Positions 45,805 through 57,887 of a stretch of DNA of 64,000 nt are shown here, piece by piece. The notes below the pieces were generated by a model. It saw only the letters and a program-made list of their open reading frames with translations. It was not told where the DNA came from and made no database searches. The stretch comes from Mycoplasma bradburyae (GTDB lineage Bacteria; Bacillota_I; Bacilli_A; Mycoplasmatales; Mycoplasmoidaceae). A program made the position numbers and the translations under genes. Position 1 is the first letter of the stretch; each line of letters begins with the position of its first letter. The DNA is taken from the NCBI RefSeq assembly GCF_024338845.1, contig NZ_CP101414.1:744001-808000 (forward strand). Direction: 5' to 3'.

Positions 45805-47535
45805 TTAAAAAAGATTAATTTGATTATCTTTTGCTGCACGTTTCATTTTTTCTAATAAGGTTATTAGGTTTATTAAACACTCTTCATAAGATCCGTTCGC
45901 AAATAATCTTCTTCTGAAATCAGTAACATAGTTATTAATATCTTGCGATTCGTAGATATATTTATTCAAGAACATAAATGCATATTGACATAGTTCTTTT
46001 AATTCAACTTCTTTAATTGATATAGCTAACGCTTCAAGAAAGTGACGCTCCATCTTTCTATGCAAACCATCGAATTTAACAATGTTTTCTTTGTAATTTT
46101 TATTTAAATTACTTTCCATTATATTTAATTCATTGGTATTGTCAGCAATCAACTTATACAATTTATCATTCTTGATATCATTTTTTATGAAATAATTTCT
46201 AATCATTCCAAATTGCAATCTTAAGTTATTTGTATTAAATAAAAAGTTTTCATAAACAGCAATATTATCAGCTATTGTTTTAATTAAATGTTCGATCATA
46301 TCATTTAATTTAATAGCGTTATCTGCAATACTGCTAATTAAAACTAGATATTCTTTATGGCTATAAGATTTCTTATTATCATCATTAATTTCATTAACCA
46401 ATGTTTTTAATTGAGCTGATTTGTAATTAATTTCTTTAATCTGCTCAATTAACATATGATCTTTTTTGAAGTTAAGAATAAAGGTATCAAGTTTGTTTTT
46501 TAATTTCTCAAAATTACTTATGTAATGTTCAATTCATCTTTGAAACGATTCATAAATTACAGAAATCGTGCTCATTGATTTGATTTCTAAATCTAATTCG
46601 TTTTTAGTTCGATAAATCAATTCAAACTTATCCTTCATTACTTTTTCAGCGTAATGAAAATTACGATTAATTAAAGCATCATACACATCATTTAATTCTT
46701 TGTTTGTATATTTAATAATCGTCTGAACGCGTTGTTTAGATTCGTAAGGAAAGTTTTGTTCTTTAGATAATTGATTGTAAGAACATTGCATTTCTTCCAA
46801 TAAATATTTTAGTCTTATTCTTCACTTATTAAGAACGAAATATGTTTTGCAAGTATTAATAAGAGTTGGACAAGTTTTTAGAAAATGTTCGATAAAAGCT
46901 GCTAAATTCTTATTCATTAACATCGTTGAAGCATCTTCTAACTTAGCTAAACAAGATGAAAAAGAATTAGTCATTTTTAATAGCTCACTATTATCAAATG
47001 AAGGTAATATATATCTTTCTAAAAACTTAACTAAATCATCAAACAATTCCTTAAAATTAACTACTAAGGCAGATGAATTATTTTTGTATGCTGAGATATC
47101 ACCTTTAATATTGTTAAATGATTCATCCAAACTCTGAGCCTTATCTAGATATAAAGAAATTTGTTTTGAAGCTTTCTTTGTGTATTGAAAATCAAAATGA
47201 TAGTCAAAATTACTCAATTCTTTAATTGGTTCATAAACAGCATCAATTTGCTCTCGATAAAAATCATTAAACTTATTAATAAACTCAACAACATGCGCAA
47301 GTTGTGATCGTTTATTAGATAATTTTGTTATTTGCAAAATTGTTTGTTTGTAATTTTTAGCAGATAAAAGATTATACTTTTCTCTAAACTTATAATTCTT
47401 ATTAATTGATCTACGAACGCGGATAAATATAACAAAATAAACGCTATATAATACAACTACAACAAAAGCAATTACTGCTAAAAGAATAATTAGAATTGAT
47501 TGGATACTCATATATGATGTATTATTAGCGTTCAT
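45805..47535 (-). CDS. EzrA-like membrane-anchored coiled-coil protein
   Basis: 576 residues from ATG 47535 to TAA 45805 (UGA = Trp). A single N-terminal transmembrane helix (about residues 12-37, ILIILLAVIAFVVVVLYSVYFVIF) is followed by a basic segment and over 500 residues of charged helical sequence without further hydrophobic spans. The layout, one N-out helix then spectrin-like helical bundles, and the length match EzrA, the negative regulator of FtsZ ring formation (about 560 residues). No strong sequence motif supports the name, so this is from architecture. It follows gatB by 5 nt, so it is in the gatCAB operon. Confidence 0.7.
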
Positions 47536-47540
47536 TTTAT

Positions 47541-48965
47541 CTATCTGTGTTTTTGAATTAATTCATCTAATACTTTGATACTAACATTAGGGTTTGCTTG
47601 ACCATTAGTTTTTTTCATCAATAAACCTATTAATAATTTCTCTACACGTTCTTTGCGTGTATCGTAATCATTTAAAACATTAATGTTTTCTAATAAAATC
47701 GGTTCAAGCAATGCTTTGATTTCACCAGGTTCTTTGATTTGCTTCATATTTAGTCTTTCAACTATCTGAGCAACTGTTTCATCTGATTTAATTATTTCAT
47801 CTAAAACTACTTTTGCTTGCTTTTGGTTTAAATCTTCATTTTTAATCATTACAAGCAAATCACTTAAACCATCAAATCATTTTGGGTTAATTAATTCTAG
47901 TTTTAATTTTAATTTATTAACACGACCAATTAATTCGATTAATAATCATTTTGACACCAAGCTTAAATCATCAATTTTACTGTTAATTTCATTTAATTTT
48001 CTGTATAAAAAGATATTATCTAATAACAGATCTACAAATTGTTTATCAAGCCCTTGAACTAATAATTCTGATTCAAGTTTCTTAATATCAAAAACTGGCA
48101 TCTGATTAGTTTGTTCTAAAAATTCTTGATCAAGTTGGATACCTATAATATTCGGTTCAAACATATAACGATAATCAACTGCATCAGTCTTTTCACGCAT
48201 AAATACAGTTTGATTTAATTGATCATCATAACGCATAGTGGCTTGAATCAAACCTTGGTTTGATAAAAGCATTTCTTGTTGTCGATTAATTTCGTAATTA
48301 ATCGCTTTTTCAACATTATTAATCGAATTAATATTTTTGATTTCAACTCTTGTTCCGTATTTTTTCACGCCATATGGACGAATCGAAACATTAACATCGA
48401 CACGCATAGAACCTTCTTCTAACTTAGCGTCGCTGATATCATTAAAAATTAGGATTCTTCTTAGATTTGTTAAATATTCTTTAACTTCTTGTCCGCTTTC
48501 AAACACTGGATCAGTAACAATCTCAATTAATGGAGAACCTGCTCGGTTATAATCTAATAAAATTTTGTTATCTTGATTTAATTGTTTGGCAGTATCTTCT
48601 TCAATATGAAAACGCTGAATTGGTATTTTTTTATTAGAGATTTCAACATAACCATTCGTAGCTATTGGGTGATGTTGTTGGGTAATTTGATATCCCTTAG
48701 GTAGGTCTTGATAAAAATAATTTTTACGATCAAATCTTACGTGGTGATCAACATTTTTCATGTTTAAAGCTTTAGCTAATACTAAAGCTTTTTTAACTAC
48801 CAAAGCATTAGGCTCAGGCATTGTTCCTGGTAATCCTAAATCGATCGGGTGAACATTGCTGTTTGGATTATCTGTGTGCGAATTAGCTGATGGAGAAAAC
48901 ATCTTTGTCTTCGAATTTACAGCTACGTGCACTTCTATACCTATTGTCGGTTGGAAATTATGCAT
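47541..48965 (-). CDS. gatB: Asp/Glu-tRNA(Asn/Gln) amidotransferase subunit B
   Basis: 474 residues from ATG 48965 to TAA 47541 (UGA = Trp). Typical Gat[113 protein letters not shown] and [16 protein letters not shown]. The C-terminal YqeY-like tRNA-binding tail is present ([26 protein letters not shown]). It phosphorylates and amidates the misacylated tRNA with GatA and GatC. It overlaps gatA by 8 nt. Confidence 0.97.
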
Positions 48966-50406
48966 TTATATTCCCTCCATAGTTATCTAATTCTGTTTCG
49001 ATTATATGAGCTGTTTTTACAACTAATTCATCTTTAAATTGATCTGATACTAAATTTAAACCGATTGTAAGATTTTCGCGATTTTTAATCATTGGAATAG
49101 TAATGGATGGATGTCCACCAAAATTAGCAATACTTAAGAAATCATCGATTAAGTTAGAACTTGCTATTCCTTCTTTAATATCATCAATTGTTTGCGCAAA
49201 ACTACTTGCACCTAATGAGAAAACAACATCGACAGATTTTTTTGAACGTTCAAACTCTTCAACAATTAATCTTCGCGCTTTTTGCGCTTTTTTGAATAGC
49301 GGTTCGTAATTATTAGCTAAAGTAATATAAGCTCCGATTGTGAATCTTCTTTTGATCTGATTTCCTAATAATTTAGTTCTAGCATTAATTACCTTCTCAT
49401 CATAATTATCACCTTCCACTTTTTCACCAAATGGAATACCAGTCAGATTAGCATAACAACTATTAGCCTCTGGGAAACTTAACATTTGGTAAGTTGGAAT
49501 TGTCGCTTTTAATAAATTGATGTCAAACTCAAGTTCAACAATCTCAAACTTGTTGGTTTTTCTTAAGAAATCAATTACTTGTTTTCAAGCCGTTAGTACA
49601 TCTTCATACATATAAGGCTCTAAATTCTTATAGTAACCTAAGCGAATCTTTTTATTAAATGAATCAGATTCTAATAAATTATTAAGTAATTTATTAGTTG
49701 TTTTTTGTGATGTAAAATCTTTTGAATCGTATTGAGTTAAAGCATCAGCTACAATAGCCACATCAATAACTGATCTAGCAAAAATCCCTACATGGTCAAG
49801 TGATGGTGCGTAAGGAAATACACCATAACGCGAAATCAAACCATATGTAGGTTTAAAACCTACAACACCTACCAAACTAGCTGGTCTTCTAACAGAGTCA
49901 CCAGTATCAGTTCCGATACTAAAAACAACAGAGTTATTCGCAACACTAATAGCACTACCAGAAGAAGATCCTCCTGGAGCATATTTTTTAGATATCGGGT
50001 GATGCGTATAACCAAAACCAGAATCTAGACCGGTACCACCTAATCCAAATTCGTCCATATTGGTTTTAGCCATCATAGAAGCATTCATATTTTCTAGAAT
50101 CTTATAAACTGTTGCATCGTATGGTGGTTTATAAGACCCCAAAAATCTTGATCCTCCAGTCGTCCTAATGTTCTTTGTCGAAATATTATCTTTTAAACTG
50201 TAAGGAATATAAGCTAATAAAGAGCTATTAAGATTATCTGGATTGAAGCTATTTGAACTAGAACTTAATAAATCTTCATTTACATATAAATAAGCATTAG
50301 TTCATGAGTACTTATGAATTAATTTTAATGAATTTTTAATTAATTGTTCAGGCGTAACTTCTTTTTTTCTTAATTGATTATTAAGTTTTAAAATTTCTGA
50401 TTTCAT
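48958..50406 (-). CDS. gatA: Asp/Glu-tRNA(Asn/Gln) amidotransferase subunit A
   Basis: 482 residues from ATG 50406 to TAA 48958. Amidase signature: [22 protein letters not shown] (catalytic Lys), [32 protein letters not shown] (Ser pair) and [43 protein letters not shown]. It releases ammonia from glutamine for the amidation. The start lies 3 nt after the gatC stop. Confidence 0.97.
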
Positions 50407-50409
50407 AAG

Positions 50410-51786
50410 CTATACCTTAACAAAATCTCCTAAAGTTTCCTTAGCAGTTTTTTGAATGATTTCTTTATCAGTTAGATACACAACATCATCATCTCTTAAT
50501 TGATTAGAACTATTACTAATAGGATAGTTCATTGATTTTATCTTACTTGTATCTAGTTTTTCAACTTCCTTGAAGTTACTTAAAATATCATCAAACTCCA
50601 TTTGCAACTTTTCAATTTGTTCTTCATCTAATTCAAACTTAACTAGCTTTGAAAGTTTTTTTAAATCTTCTTTATTTATTTTCATATTAGAACCTTTTTT
50701 TCTACTTGTTCAATTTTTAATAAACAATGGTGTATTTAAATCTTCTGTTAATTCATCCTCATAGTTATATTTCATTATTGGTTGAATGATCATAATAACA
50801 GGATAGATTACTATAATATCAATTAAAAACAGCGCTGGATTAGCGATTAATCTGATCGAAATTCAGAATGGATAAGGCTGACCAGTAATTTCTTTATCAA
50901 AGATAGGTAAAAAGAAAAGATTAACTAGAACAGCATTAACACCCGCTAAACAGACTAATGAAATTAATGATGAATACCAATTCTTTCTGGCATCTATTGT
51001 AATAATATGTTTGTGATTACAATGAATTTCTCTTTTATGAGTAAAACCACTTAAAGCATTAACATTATTAAGTGAAGTTAGCTTATATATTAAAAAAGTA
51101 ATTCAAACAAAAGCAATAATTCCAATTCCAAAACCTAGAATAATTCAAGTAAAAGCAACTGACGAAAGCTTCGTTTGAGAAATTCCTGGAATCGATAAAT
51201 CAAATCCTTTATTAACACTAATCTCAGGCATACTTGAGATTAGGAAAGTGGTTACTAAAAACGATAAAATAACTAATAAACTTAAATATATTGATAACGA
51301 AAAATTTCGATATTTAGAATATTTAGATGTTGTCAATAACGATCGAATCATTCCAGATAACATTCCTGTTAATATCGCAACAACAAAATATCCGTAATGA
51401 AAAAATCCAGCTGATAATGTGACTGCTAAGAGATCAATAATAATCCCTGATATCATCCCGATAATAGGACCAAATAATAATCCTGAAATTTTCACTAGAA
51501 TTGTTTCAATTGAAACTCTAGTACCCGGATAGACCCTAAATAATATGGATGCTAATCCACCTGTTATAGCGCTAATTAATAGGATGATTGCAACAGCTAT
51601 CGCTATCACCATCGCCACATTCGTCATACCTATCACTGAGAATCTAGGAATTGTGTAATACCGTTTTTTTTGAAACAAGAAATAGTAGGTTTTTTTAGCT
51701 AGAGCTAAAAGAATTACTAACCCTATGATAATCGCAAAAACAGTTATAGCAAACGAACTCGTTGGCTGGATAAATGATTCTTTCAT
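50410..51786 (-). CDS. gatC: ECF S-like membrane domain fused in frame to GatC
   Basis: With UGA as Trp there is no stop codon between ATG 51786 and TAA 50410, giving one 458-residue frame; I checked each codon of 50686-51144. Residues 1-215 hold about six helices with the ECF S-component pattern RVSIETILVKISGLLFGPII, GMISGIIIDLLAVTLSAGFFHYG and GMLSGMIRSLL. Two or three more hydrophobic segments follow (about 215-345), then a polar linker (EDELTEDLNTP...KNWTSRKKGSN). Residues 368-458 are a complete GatC: MKINKEDLKKLSKLVKFELDEEQ, DDILSNFKEVEKLDTS and LRDDDVVYL. An internal ATG at 50685 with AAGG upstream could also give free GatC. From memory, M. genitalium MG_098 is similarly long. Confidence 0.85.
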
Positions 51787-51829
51787 AAAGCTTTATTTCT
51801 AGTTGTAATTATAAATTACATAAATATTA

Positions 51830-52513
51830 TTAAAGCCAATCTATAGGCTTAATACCATTCTTTTTTAAAATTTCATTAACCAAATTAAAGTGATTATTAT
51901 TAAAAAACTTTTCTTGGCTAAAAAAACTGGGATGGGCTGAATTTAATGCAAACTTAATATCTAATTCTTTTAAAAAACTGCTTGCTTTATTCCCTCATAA
52001 AACAAATACTGGTTGTGGCTTTAAATATAGCAATTTAATGATCAAGAATTTAATTAATTCTTCTCATCCTAAATTTATATCACTTAAAGCTGATTTTTGT
52101 TTTACTGTAAGAATCGTATTAATTAATAACACACCTTGTTTAGCTCAATGACTTAAAGAGTAATCAAATTTATTTAGATCTTGATCAGATAAATTAAGAT
52201 TATTCTTCATTTCTTTAACAATATTTCTTAATGAAGGTGGTATTTTATTAGTATTAACGCCAAAACATAAGCCATTAGCTTTATCAACACTAGGATAAGG
52301 ATCTTGACCAATGATTACGACCTTAGTTTTTTGATAATCAAAATAGTTAAATGCATTAAAAATTAATTCCTTTTTAGGAATTAATTTATTACTTTCAAGT
52401 CTTGTGTTAATTAACTCATCTAATCTGTTAAAAATCTTTTTATTTTCATCAAAAAATTCGGTAATTAAGTTTTTTCAATCAGTTTTAATTTCGCTAATTA
52501 ATTGATTAAGCAT
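51830..52513 (-). CDS. ung: Uracil-DNA glycosylase
   Basis: 227 residues from ATG 52513 to TAA 51830; it contains several UGA Trp codons and so is invisible under the standard code. Family-1 UDG motifs: water-activating VVIIGQDPYPSVDKANGLCFG (GQDPYP), PPSLRNIVKEM, HWAKQGVLLINTILTV, FVLWGNKA, and the DNA-intercalating loop NSAHPSFFS. Length equals the family norm. It removes uracil from DNA. The order lipoprotein-ung-gatC matches M. genitalium MG_095/097/098, from memory. Confidence 0.96.
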
Positions 52514-52533
52514 ATTTAAGGATTAAGTTAAAC

Positions 52534-54141
52534 TTACATCGCTGCAGGCGTGCTTGACGATGAATCATTTGCGGGTTGATTTGAATTCATTGAATCAGTC
52601 ATAACACCAGAATCATTTGAAGCATCAGTCATCATATCAGAATTCATCATATTATTTGTTGAAGAATTATTATCCATATCACTAGAACTGTTTTCTTTAG
52701 ATTTAGAAAGATCTAAAATCTCTTTGTCATTTTTTGGAATCGTTAAATCGATCTTTGTGTATTTATCTAATAAAGATAACTTATCAAAATATCAAGAATA
52801 GTAATTAAATAAATTAGCACCTAAATAGTTGTTATCAATTACGTAATCTTGATCAATAACATTAAAATGGGTTTTGCTAATTAAATTAAAGAACGAACCA
52901 GTAGCCGCTTTAATATTATTAGATTGATTTACAAAGTTATTAGTATTCTTAGTATTATCGTTGTATTCTTCAGGCGATAAAATTTTGGTTAAATCAACTA
53001 GTTTGTCAGTTCATTCTTTTTTGAAACCAACTTTTTGATCTTTTAAATCACCAGATTTATATACAAGATCATTACTAGATAATAAACTTAACGGGATAAT
53101 GCTATCAATTGAAGAAGGTTGAATTAAATAATCTGTTGGATTAACTGTTGTAGTATTACTGCTTGCGGTTGCATTATTAGATTCGTTATTGCTGCTAGTT
53201 GTTTTTTTAACTATATTGTATCTAACAATTAATCCAAGATCTTTAAGCTTTAAATTGAATACTGGAGCTTCTAATTTATTTTTATAAACTTCATTAAACT
53301 TATTAGCAAGCGCAGTAAATCTAGCATCTTCTTTAGAAGTAATATAAGCACTACGATCAGGAGCTACTGTATTATCTAGTCCCACAGAGTAAAAACCAAA
53401 GGTAATGTTGATATCTTTAATAGCATATAACTTAGTTAAATAATTAGATGTTTTAAAAATATTTGCATCTTGGATTTCAGCAGCATTTAACTTATATTTA
53501 TTATTATAAGCTCGAACATCATAGATCTTATTATCACTAACTAATTGAGGAGTTAATTTTTCAAAATGAAATTTGAAATCAATCGGCGTAAAAATATAAT
53601 TGTTTTCTTGGTTACCGGTTAATAAAGTATTAGAAAAAGCTTGGTAAAAAGCTTTTTGTGAAGCTATTTTATCAGTTTCAACACCAAATAATTTACTTGT
53701 TCAATCTTCTTTTTTATTATGTTCAAGATAATTTGATAAATTACTTGAATATTGAATTGAAGGCATTACGATTGAACCTAATACAGAAATAAAAGTTTGT
53801 TCATAGAATAATCTAAACAATAGATCAGCATCGTTATTTAACATTGGAGTATTGTTTGTTCCATAATCCCCATATGCATAGCTAAAGAAATTTTGGTATG
53901 GTTGTTGAGTATTATTTTTTTTAGCATCTAAAGCAGCTGCTGCTTGTCTAATATCATTTTGTTTTCATGACATATAGACAACCTGTTTAGCTGAAGTATC
54001 TGGATTTTGCGGATCTTTTAGAATTTCAGTAAATTTAGAATATGTTTGATTGTTACGCTTAAAAATAGCGGTAGAACAAGAGCTTAATGCCATCGAACTA
54101 GCTAATACTAATGTTGGTATTGATAGATATTTTTTCTTCAT
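52534..54141 (-). CDS. Surface lipoprotein (MG_095-like)
   Basis: 535 residues from ATG 54141 to TAA 52534 (UGA = Trp). Signal peptide MKKKYLSIPTLVLASSMALSSCS with lipobox ALSSC. The mature part has no membrane span. Two Ser/Asn/Thr-rich tracts are present, at about 320-335 (SSNNESNNATASSN) and the last 60 residues (SSSDMDNNSSTNNMMNSDMM...), which are probably flexible. The start chosen lies 1 nt after the dnaB stop; the frame is open further upstream but that part overlaps dnaB and lacks a signal peptide. Its place between dnaB and ung suggests homology with MG_095. Function unknown. Confidence 0.86.
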
Positions 54142-54142
54142 T

Positions 54143-55789
54143 CTAATCTTTATCCTCTTCGAATTTTGAATGTTCTTTATCAAAGATAAATTTAACTTGT
54201 CCTGTTGGTCCTGAACGATTTTTAGCAATATGCATTACTACATCTAATTTCTTTTCCATTTCGTAAGTATCCACATCTTGCCCTTTTTTATTAGGAGTTG
54301 AAGAATGAATAAACATTACGATATCAGCATCTTGCTCAATACTTCCACTTTCTCTTAAATCAGACAAGATAGGAACAGCGTCAGCTCCTTTTCTTTCTTC
54401 GATACGTCTAGATAATTGAGCTAAAGCGATTACTGGAACATTATATTGCTTAGCAATTCTTTTTAAACTACCTGAAATAAAACCTATTGCTTCGTGTCTT
54501 GATCTATTTTTAACAGCATCTAAATCATGTGTATTAATTAGTTGCAAGTAGTCAACAATGATGATTTTAGGTATTTTATTAATACTTGCTAAATAGTGCA
54601 AGTCATTATAAATCGTTTTAATCGACGTTTGCGGCGATGAATTAATATAGATCGGCAAATCTTTTAAAACTTTAATACCATTAGCAAACTTTTGGTATGA
54701 ACTGGTTTTACTTGAATAAATTTGTGTAGCAGTTGAAAGTTTAAAACTTACATTAGAATGTAAACTTCCTAATCTAGCTAAAATTTCATCCGAGTTCATT
54801 TCGATTGAATAAAAAAGACAAATGTCATTATCTTCATTTAATTCATCATCTAAATTATAGTTATCTAGATCATCTTTTACTGCTTTTTTATATTCATTTA
54901 ATTCGTTTGCTATGTTATATAAAATATTTAAAGCAAAAGCAGTTTTACCTCGTCCAGGACGAGCAGCTATTACGACTAAATTACCTGGCACTAAACCACT
55001 TAAATATTTATCTAAACCAGCATAACCAGTTGAGTAAATATTGTTTTTTTTAGCATTAATTAAATTATTGATTTTAGTTAAAAAATCATCAGCTATTTTA
55101 TCAATTGAATCAAGATCTGTTTGAATTGAACGGTTAACGATTTCATTTATTTGTTTTTCAAAACGATCAAGTGGAATTAAAGGGCCATTAATATTTTTGT
55201 TATCAAAATTTGCGTCATTAAAAAAGTTGTATGTAAGGTAATAAACAGATCTAAACTTACTATGTTCGATCAGGTTGTTCAAAAATTTCGCAAAATTATC
55301 AGCACTAATATTCGTATGAGCTCTAATATATGAACATACTTCTGTTAACGAATCTTGTTGGCTATTATCTAATGAAAAATTTTCATTGATTCAAGTTTGA
55401 ATATTATCAATTGAACCATCGGTTTGATTAACATATAAATCGTTAGTTAAACATTGGAAGATATATCTATTAATTCCAGTAAAATCTTCTTTGTTTAATA
55501 TTCTTCTAGCAATTTCATAACCGGGAATTTTATGAACAAGACAGCTTAAAACAATTAATTCTAAACGATAGCATTTATATAAAAAAAGTGGGTTTTTTTT
55601 AAAAAGTTCGTTTTGAGCCGGATCAAAGGAAACGATATTTTTATTGTAAATATCATTATACGCTTCTATCTCAGCAATAACCATTTCTTCACTTTCAAAC
55701 TGATCTGAAACAGAATTATTATCTAATTCATCAGAATTGTTCTCGTCGTAAAAATCGTCTGTTGGGTTATTAAATTGATTAATTAACAT
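54143..55789 (-). CDS. dnaB: Replicative DNA helicase DnaB
   Basis: 548 residues from ATG 55789 to TAA 54143 (UGA = Trp). An acidic extension (about 1-60: NNSDELDNNSVSDQFESEE) precedes the N-terminal helical domain (LIVLSCLVHKIPGYEIARRILNKEDF). RecA-like domain: TGYAGLDKYLSGLVPGNLVVIAARPGRGKTAFALN (Walker A), FYSIEMNSDEILARL, KIIIVDYLQLI (Walker B), and ALAQLSRRIEERKGADAVPILSDLRESGSIEQDADIVMFIH. An extra acidic insert (DDLDNYNLDDELNEDND) sits after Walker A. It unwinds DNA at the replication fork. It follows rplI by 5 nt, a widespread order. Confidence 0.97.
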
Positions 55790-55794
55790 GTATA

Positions 55795-56235
55795 TTATGC
55801 TTTTGATACTTTAACTAAAATAGTTGCATGTACTTGTTCGAAGATTTTGATATTAACTTTATGTTCGCCGATATCAAGTTTCATCTTAGTATCAAGCATG
55901 TCTTTAGTAACAGGGATATGTTTTTTATTTAAATCATCAATGATGTTTTTAAAACCAATCGTCCCGAAAGCTTTATTTTCTTGGTTTGTTTTAACGGAAT
56001 ATTCTAGGTTAACACCTTCTAATTGTTTTTTTAAATTTTTAGCTTCTAACAAAAGTAAGTCATGATCTTCTGAACGTTTTGTATTTCTTAAATCTAATTG
56101 TTTTTGACTTTCGTTTGTTAGAGGAACAGCTAAATTATTTTTAAACAAATAATTTTTGGCATAACCATTTGATACATTAACTACGGTGTCAGCTTTACCT
56201 AAGTTTGGAACGTTTTTAATTAAGATAACTTTCAT
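55795..56235 (-). CDS. rplI: 50S ribosomal protein L9
   Basis: 146 residues. MKVILIKNVPNLGKADTVVNVSNGYAKNYLFKNNLAVP is the typical L9 N-terminal domain, followed by the long central helix and the C-terminal domain (FGTIGFKNIIDDLNKKHIPVTKDM). It binds 23S rRNA at the base of the L1 stalk. It lies in the classic rpsF-ssb-rpsR-rplI-dnaB order. Confidence 0.97.
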   Translation of the reverse strand: MKVILIKNVPNLGKADTVVNVSNGYAKNYLFKNNLAVPLTNESQKQLDLRNTKRSEDHDLLLLEAKNLKKQLEGVNLEYSVKTNQENKAFGTIGFKNIIDDLNKKHIPVTKDMLDTKMKLDIGEHKVNIKIFEQVHATILVKVSKA

Positions 56236-56271
56236 AAACGAAACCTCGTAGTTTTATTTTAATTAAATAAA

Positions 56272-56598
56272 TTATTCTTTAACGAATGGAAGTAGGGCTA
56301 CAATTCTAGCTCTCTTAATTGCGTTAGATACATGTCTTTGGTGAAGGTTACAGTTACCTGATTGTCTTCTAGAAACAATCTTAGCGTATGAGTTGATGTT
56401 TTTTCTTAAAGTAGCTACATCTTTATAATCAACTTTTAAGATACCTTTAGCACAGAAGTGACAAAGTTTTCTTGATTTATTTTTATAGAAAAATTTCTTT
56501 TTGTTGTTTTCAAAATTAGATTTTTGATTGCTTTTTTGTGTAGGCGTTTTTTTGTCTTCGCTAATGTTGTTAGCTGGTTGTTTTGTAATGTCGCTCAT
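56272..56598 (-). CDS. rpsR: 30S ribosomal protein S18
   Basis: 108 residues, longer than the usual 75 because of a Lys/Asn-rich N-terminal extension of about 38 residues (MSDITKQPANNISEDKKTP...). The conserved core is KLCHFCAKGILKVDYKDVATLRKNI, IVSRRQSGNCNLHQRHVSNAIKRARIVALLPF. The Cys pair CHFC fits the zinc-type S18. It binds the 30S platform with S6, which is encoded two genes upstream. Confidence 0.97.
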   Translation of the reverse strand: MSDITKQPANNISEDKKTPTQKSNQKSNFENNKKKFFYKNKSRKLCHFCAKGILKVDYKDVATLRKNINSYAKIVSRRQSGNCNLHQRHVSNAIKRARIVALLPFVKE

Positions 56599-56636
56599 TG
56601 TATTTATCCTTAATATTTATTAATTATTATTAGTAT

Positions 56637-57302
56637 TTATTTTTTATCGTTCATTCAATCATCTATACTCATAAAACCATCATCACTATCTGAATCGTTA
56701 TCATCCTCATCATCTATTAAATTTCTTTTAGGGTTGAAATTAGATGGGGTTTTGAATTTAGCAAACTCTTGAGGCTCTATTTTTTTGATATCTTCTATAT
56801 CGTGCGATTCGCGATAGTCTTTAATTTCAGTTGTTGCAGGCGGTTCAAAGTAGTCTTCATTAGAAAAACGATTGTTATCATTAGAATATGAATCATAATT
56901 CGACTTATTAAAACTGTTGTATAAAGTTTGATCCATGCGATTGAATTTATATTCATTAGGCAATGATCTGTTTCCGCTCTTGTTAAACGATAAAGGAATT
57001 TTTCTAATTTTTTCAGTTGAAATAGATAATCTTAAATATTCTTTACCATTCGTAGATTGCTGAATTTCTGATTTTAAATAACCTTCTATCGAAACTAAAT
57101 CATTTTTTCTTAGAAAATCCATTGCATAATCTAAGTTTTTGTTTCAAAGATTCACTTGAAAAATATAAGGATCTCTTGGGTAATTATTTTGTTGCAAATC
57201 GTTTTGTTGAACAACAATTTTCAATTCACAGCCTTTTAGACCTTTATATTCAAAAGCTTTGGGATCTTCAGATAACATTCCAATAAGTATTACTTTGTTC
57301 AT
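56637..57302 (-). CDS. ssb: Single-stranded DNA-binding protein
   Basis: 221 residues from ATG 57302 to TAA 56637 (UGA = Trp). The OB-fold is in the first 110 residues: MNKVILIGMLSEDPKAFEYKG, IFQVNLWNKNLDYAMDFLRKNDLVSIEGYLKS and EYLRLSISTEKI. A disordered Asn/Tyr-rich linker follows, then an acidic tail (DDEDDNDSDSDDGFMSIDDW) that ends MNDKK instead of the canonical DDDIPF, so the usual protein-docking tip is altered. Position between rpsF and rpsR supports the call. Confidence 0.93.
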
Positions 57303-57320
57303 ATTACCTTACTTTAAAAC

Positions 57321-57887
57321 TTATTTTTCTGCTTTAGATTTGTTTTCAGTAGTTTTAGCAGTTGTTTTCTTTGTTAAATTAACTTTTCTAAGTACTGGAA
57401 TTTTTTGTTCTGGTAAATCTTCACCGAATTTTTCTCTTAAAATTCAAGTTTCTTTTGCTGAAGCTTTTTCAACTTTAGAATTTCTCTTACTTCCTTTGAT
57501 TTGGAAAAATCCGTTTTCTTGAACTTGCTTCATGATTTCTTCATATCTAGCTTGTTTTTGTTTAGCAATAGCTACTTTCTTTTCATTTTGTGTAGCTCTG
57601 TAACCAAAGTCTTTTTCAGTGTTAATAATTAAAGTTCTTAACACATCAGTTCTAATGCTAGATACACGTTTGTACTCGTGAACTTTTTGAGCATCACTGT
57701 TTAAGAATAAGTTGTAGTAATGAGCAGTTACTTCCTTATTAATAGGATATTCTAGAGTTTTTTGCCCTAAGTATTCTTCTTTTATTTCTATGTCACCGAA
57801 TACTGATTTTAATTCGTTATTAACAGCTTGCGCTTGAGTTTGGTTAAGCTTTCCGCTTACCAATAACATAATTTCATATTTTGCCAT
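57321..57887 (-). CDS. rpsF: 30S ribosomal protein S6 with C-terminal extension
   Basis: 188 residues from ATG 57887 to TAA 57321 (UGA = Trp); ordinary S6 has about 100. MAKYEIMLLVSGKLNQTQAQAV, GQKTLEYPINKEVTAHYYNLFL and EYKRVSSIRTDVLRTLIINTEKD are the S6 core. The last 80 residues are Lys/Thr/Ala-rich and probably disordered (VNLTKKTTAKTTENKSKAEK). It is the first gene of the minus-strand rpsF-ssb-rpsR-rplI-dnaB unit and diverges from asnA. Confidence 0.96.

Noticed and set aside
50410-50685. GatC as a simple 91-residue stand-alone gene
   Set aside because: The frame continues upstream without a stop into the membrane domain. An internal start remains possible and is noted in the fusion entry, but a separate gene boundary is not supported.
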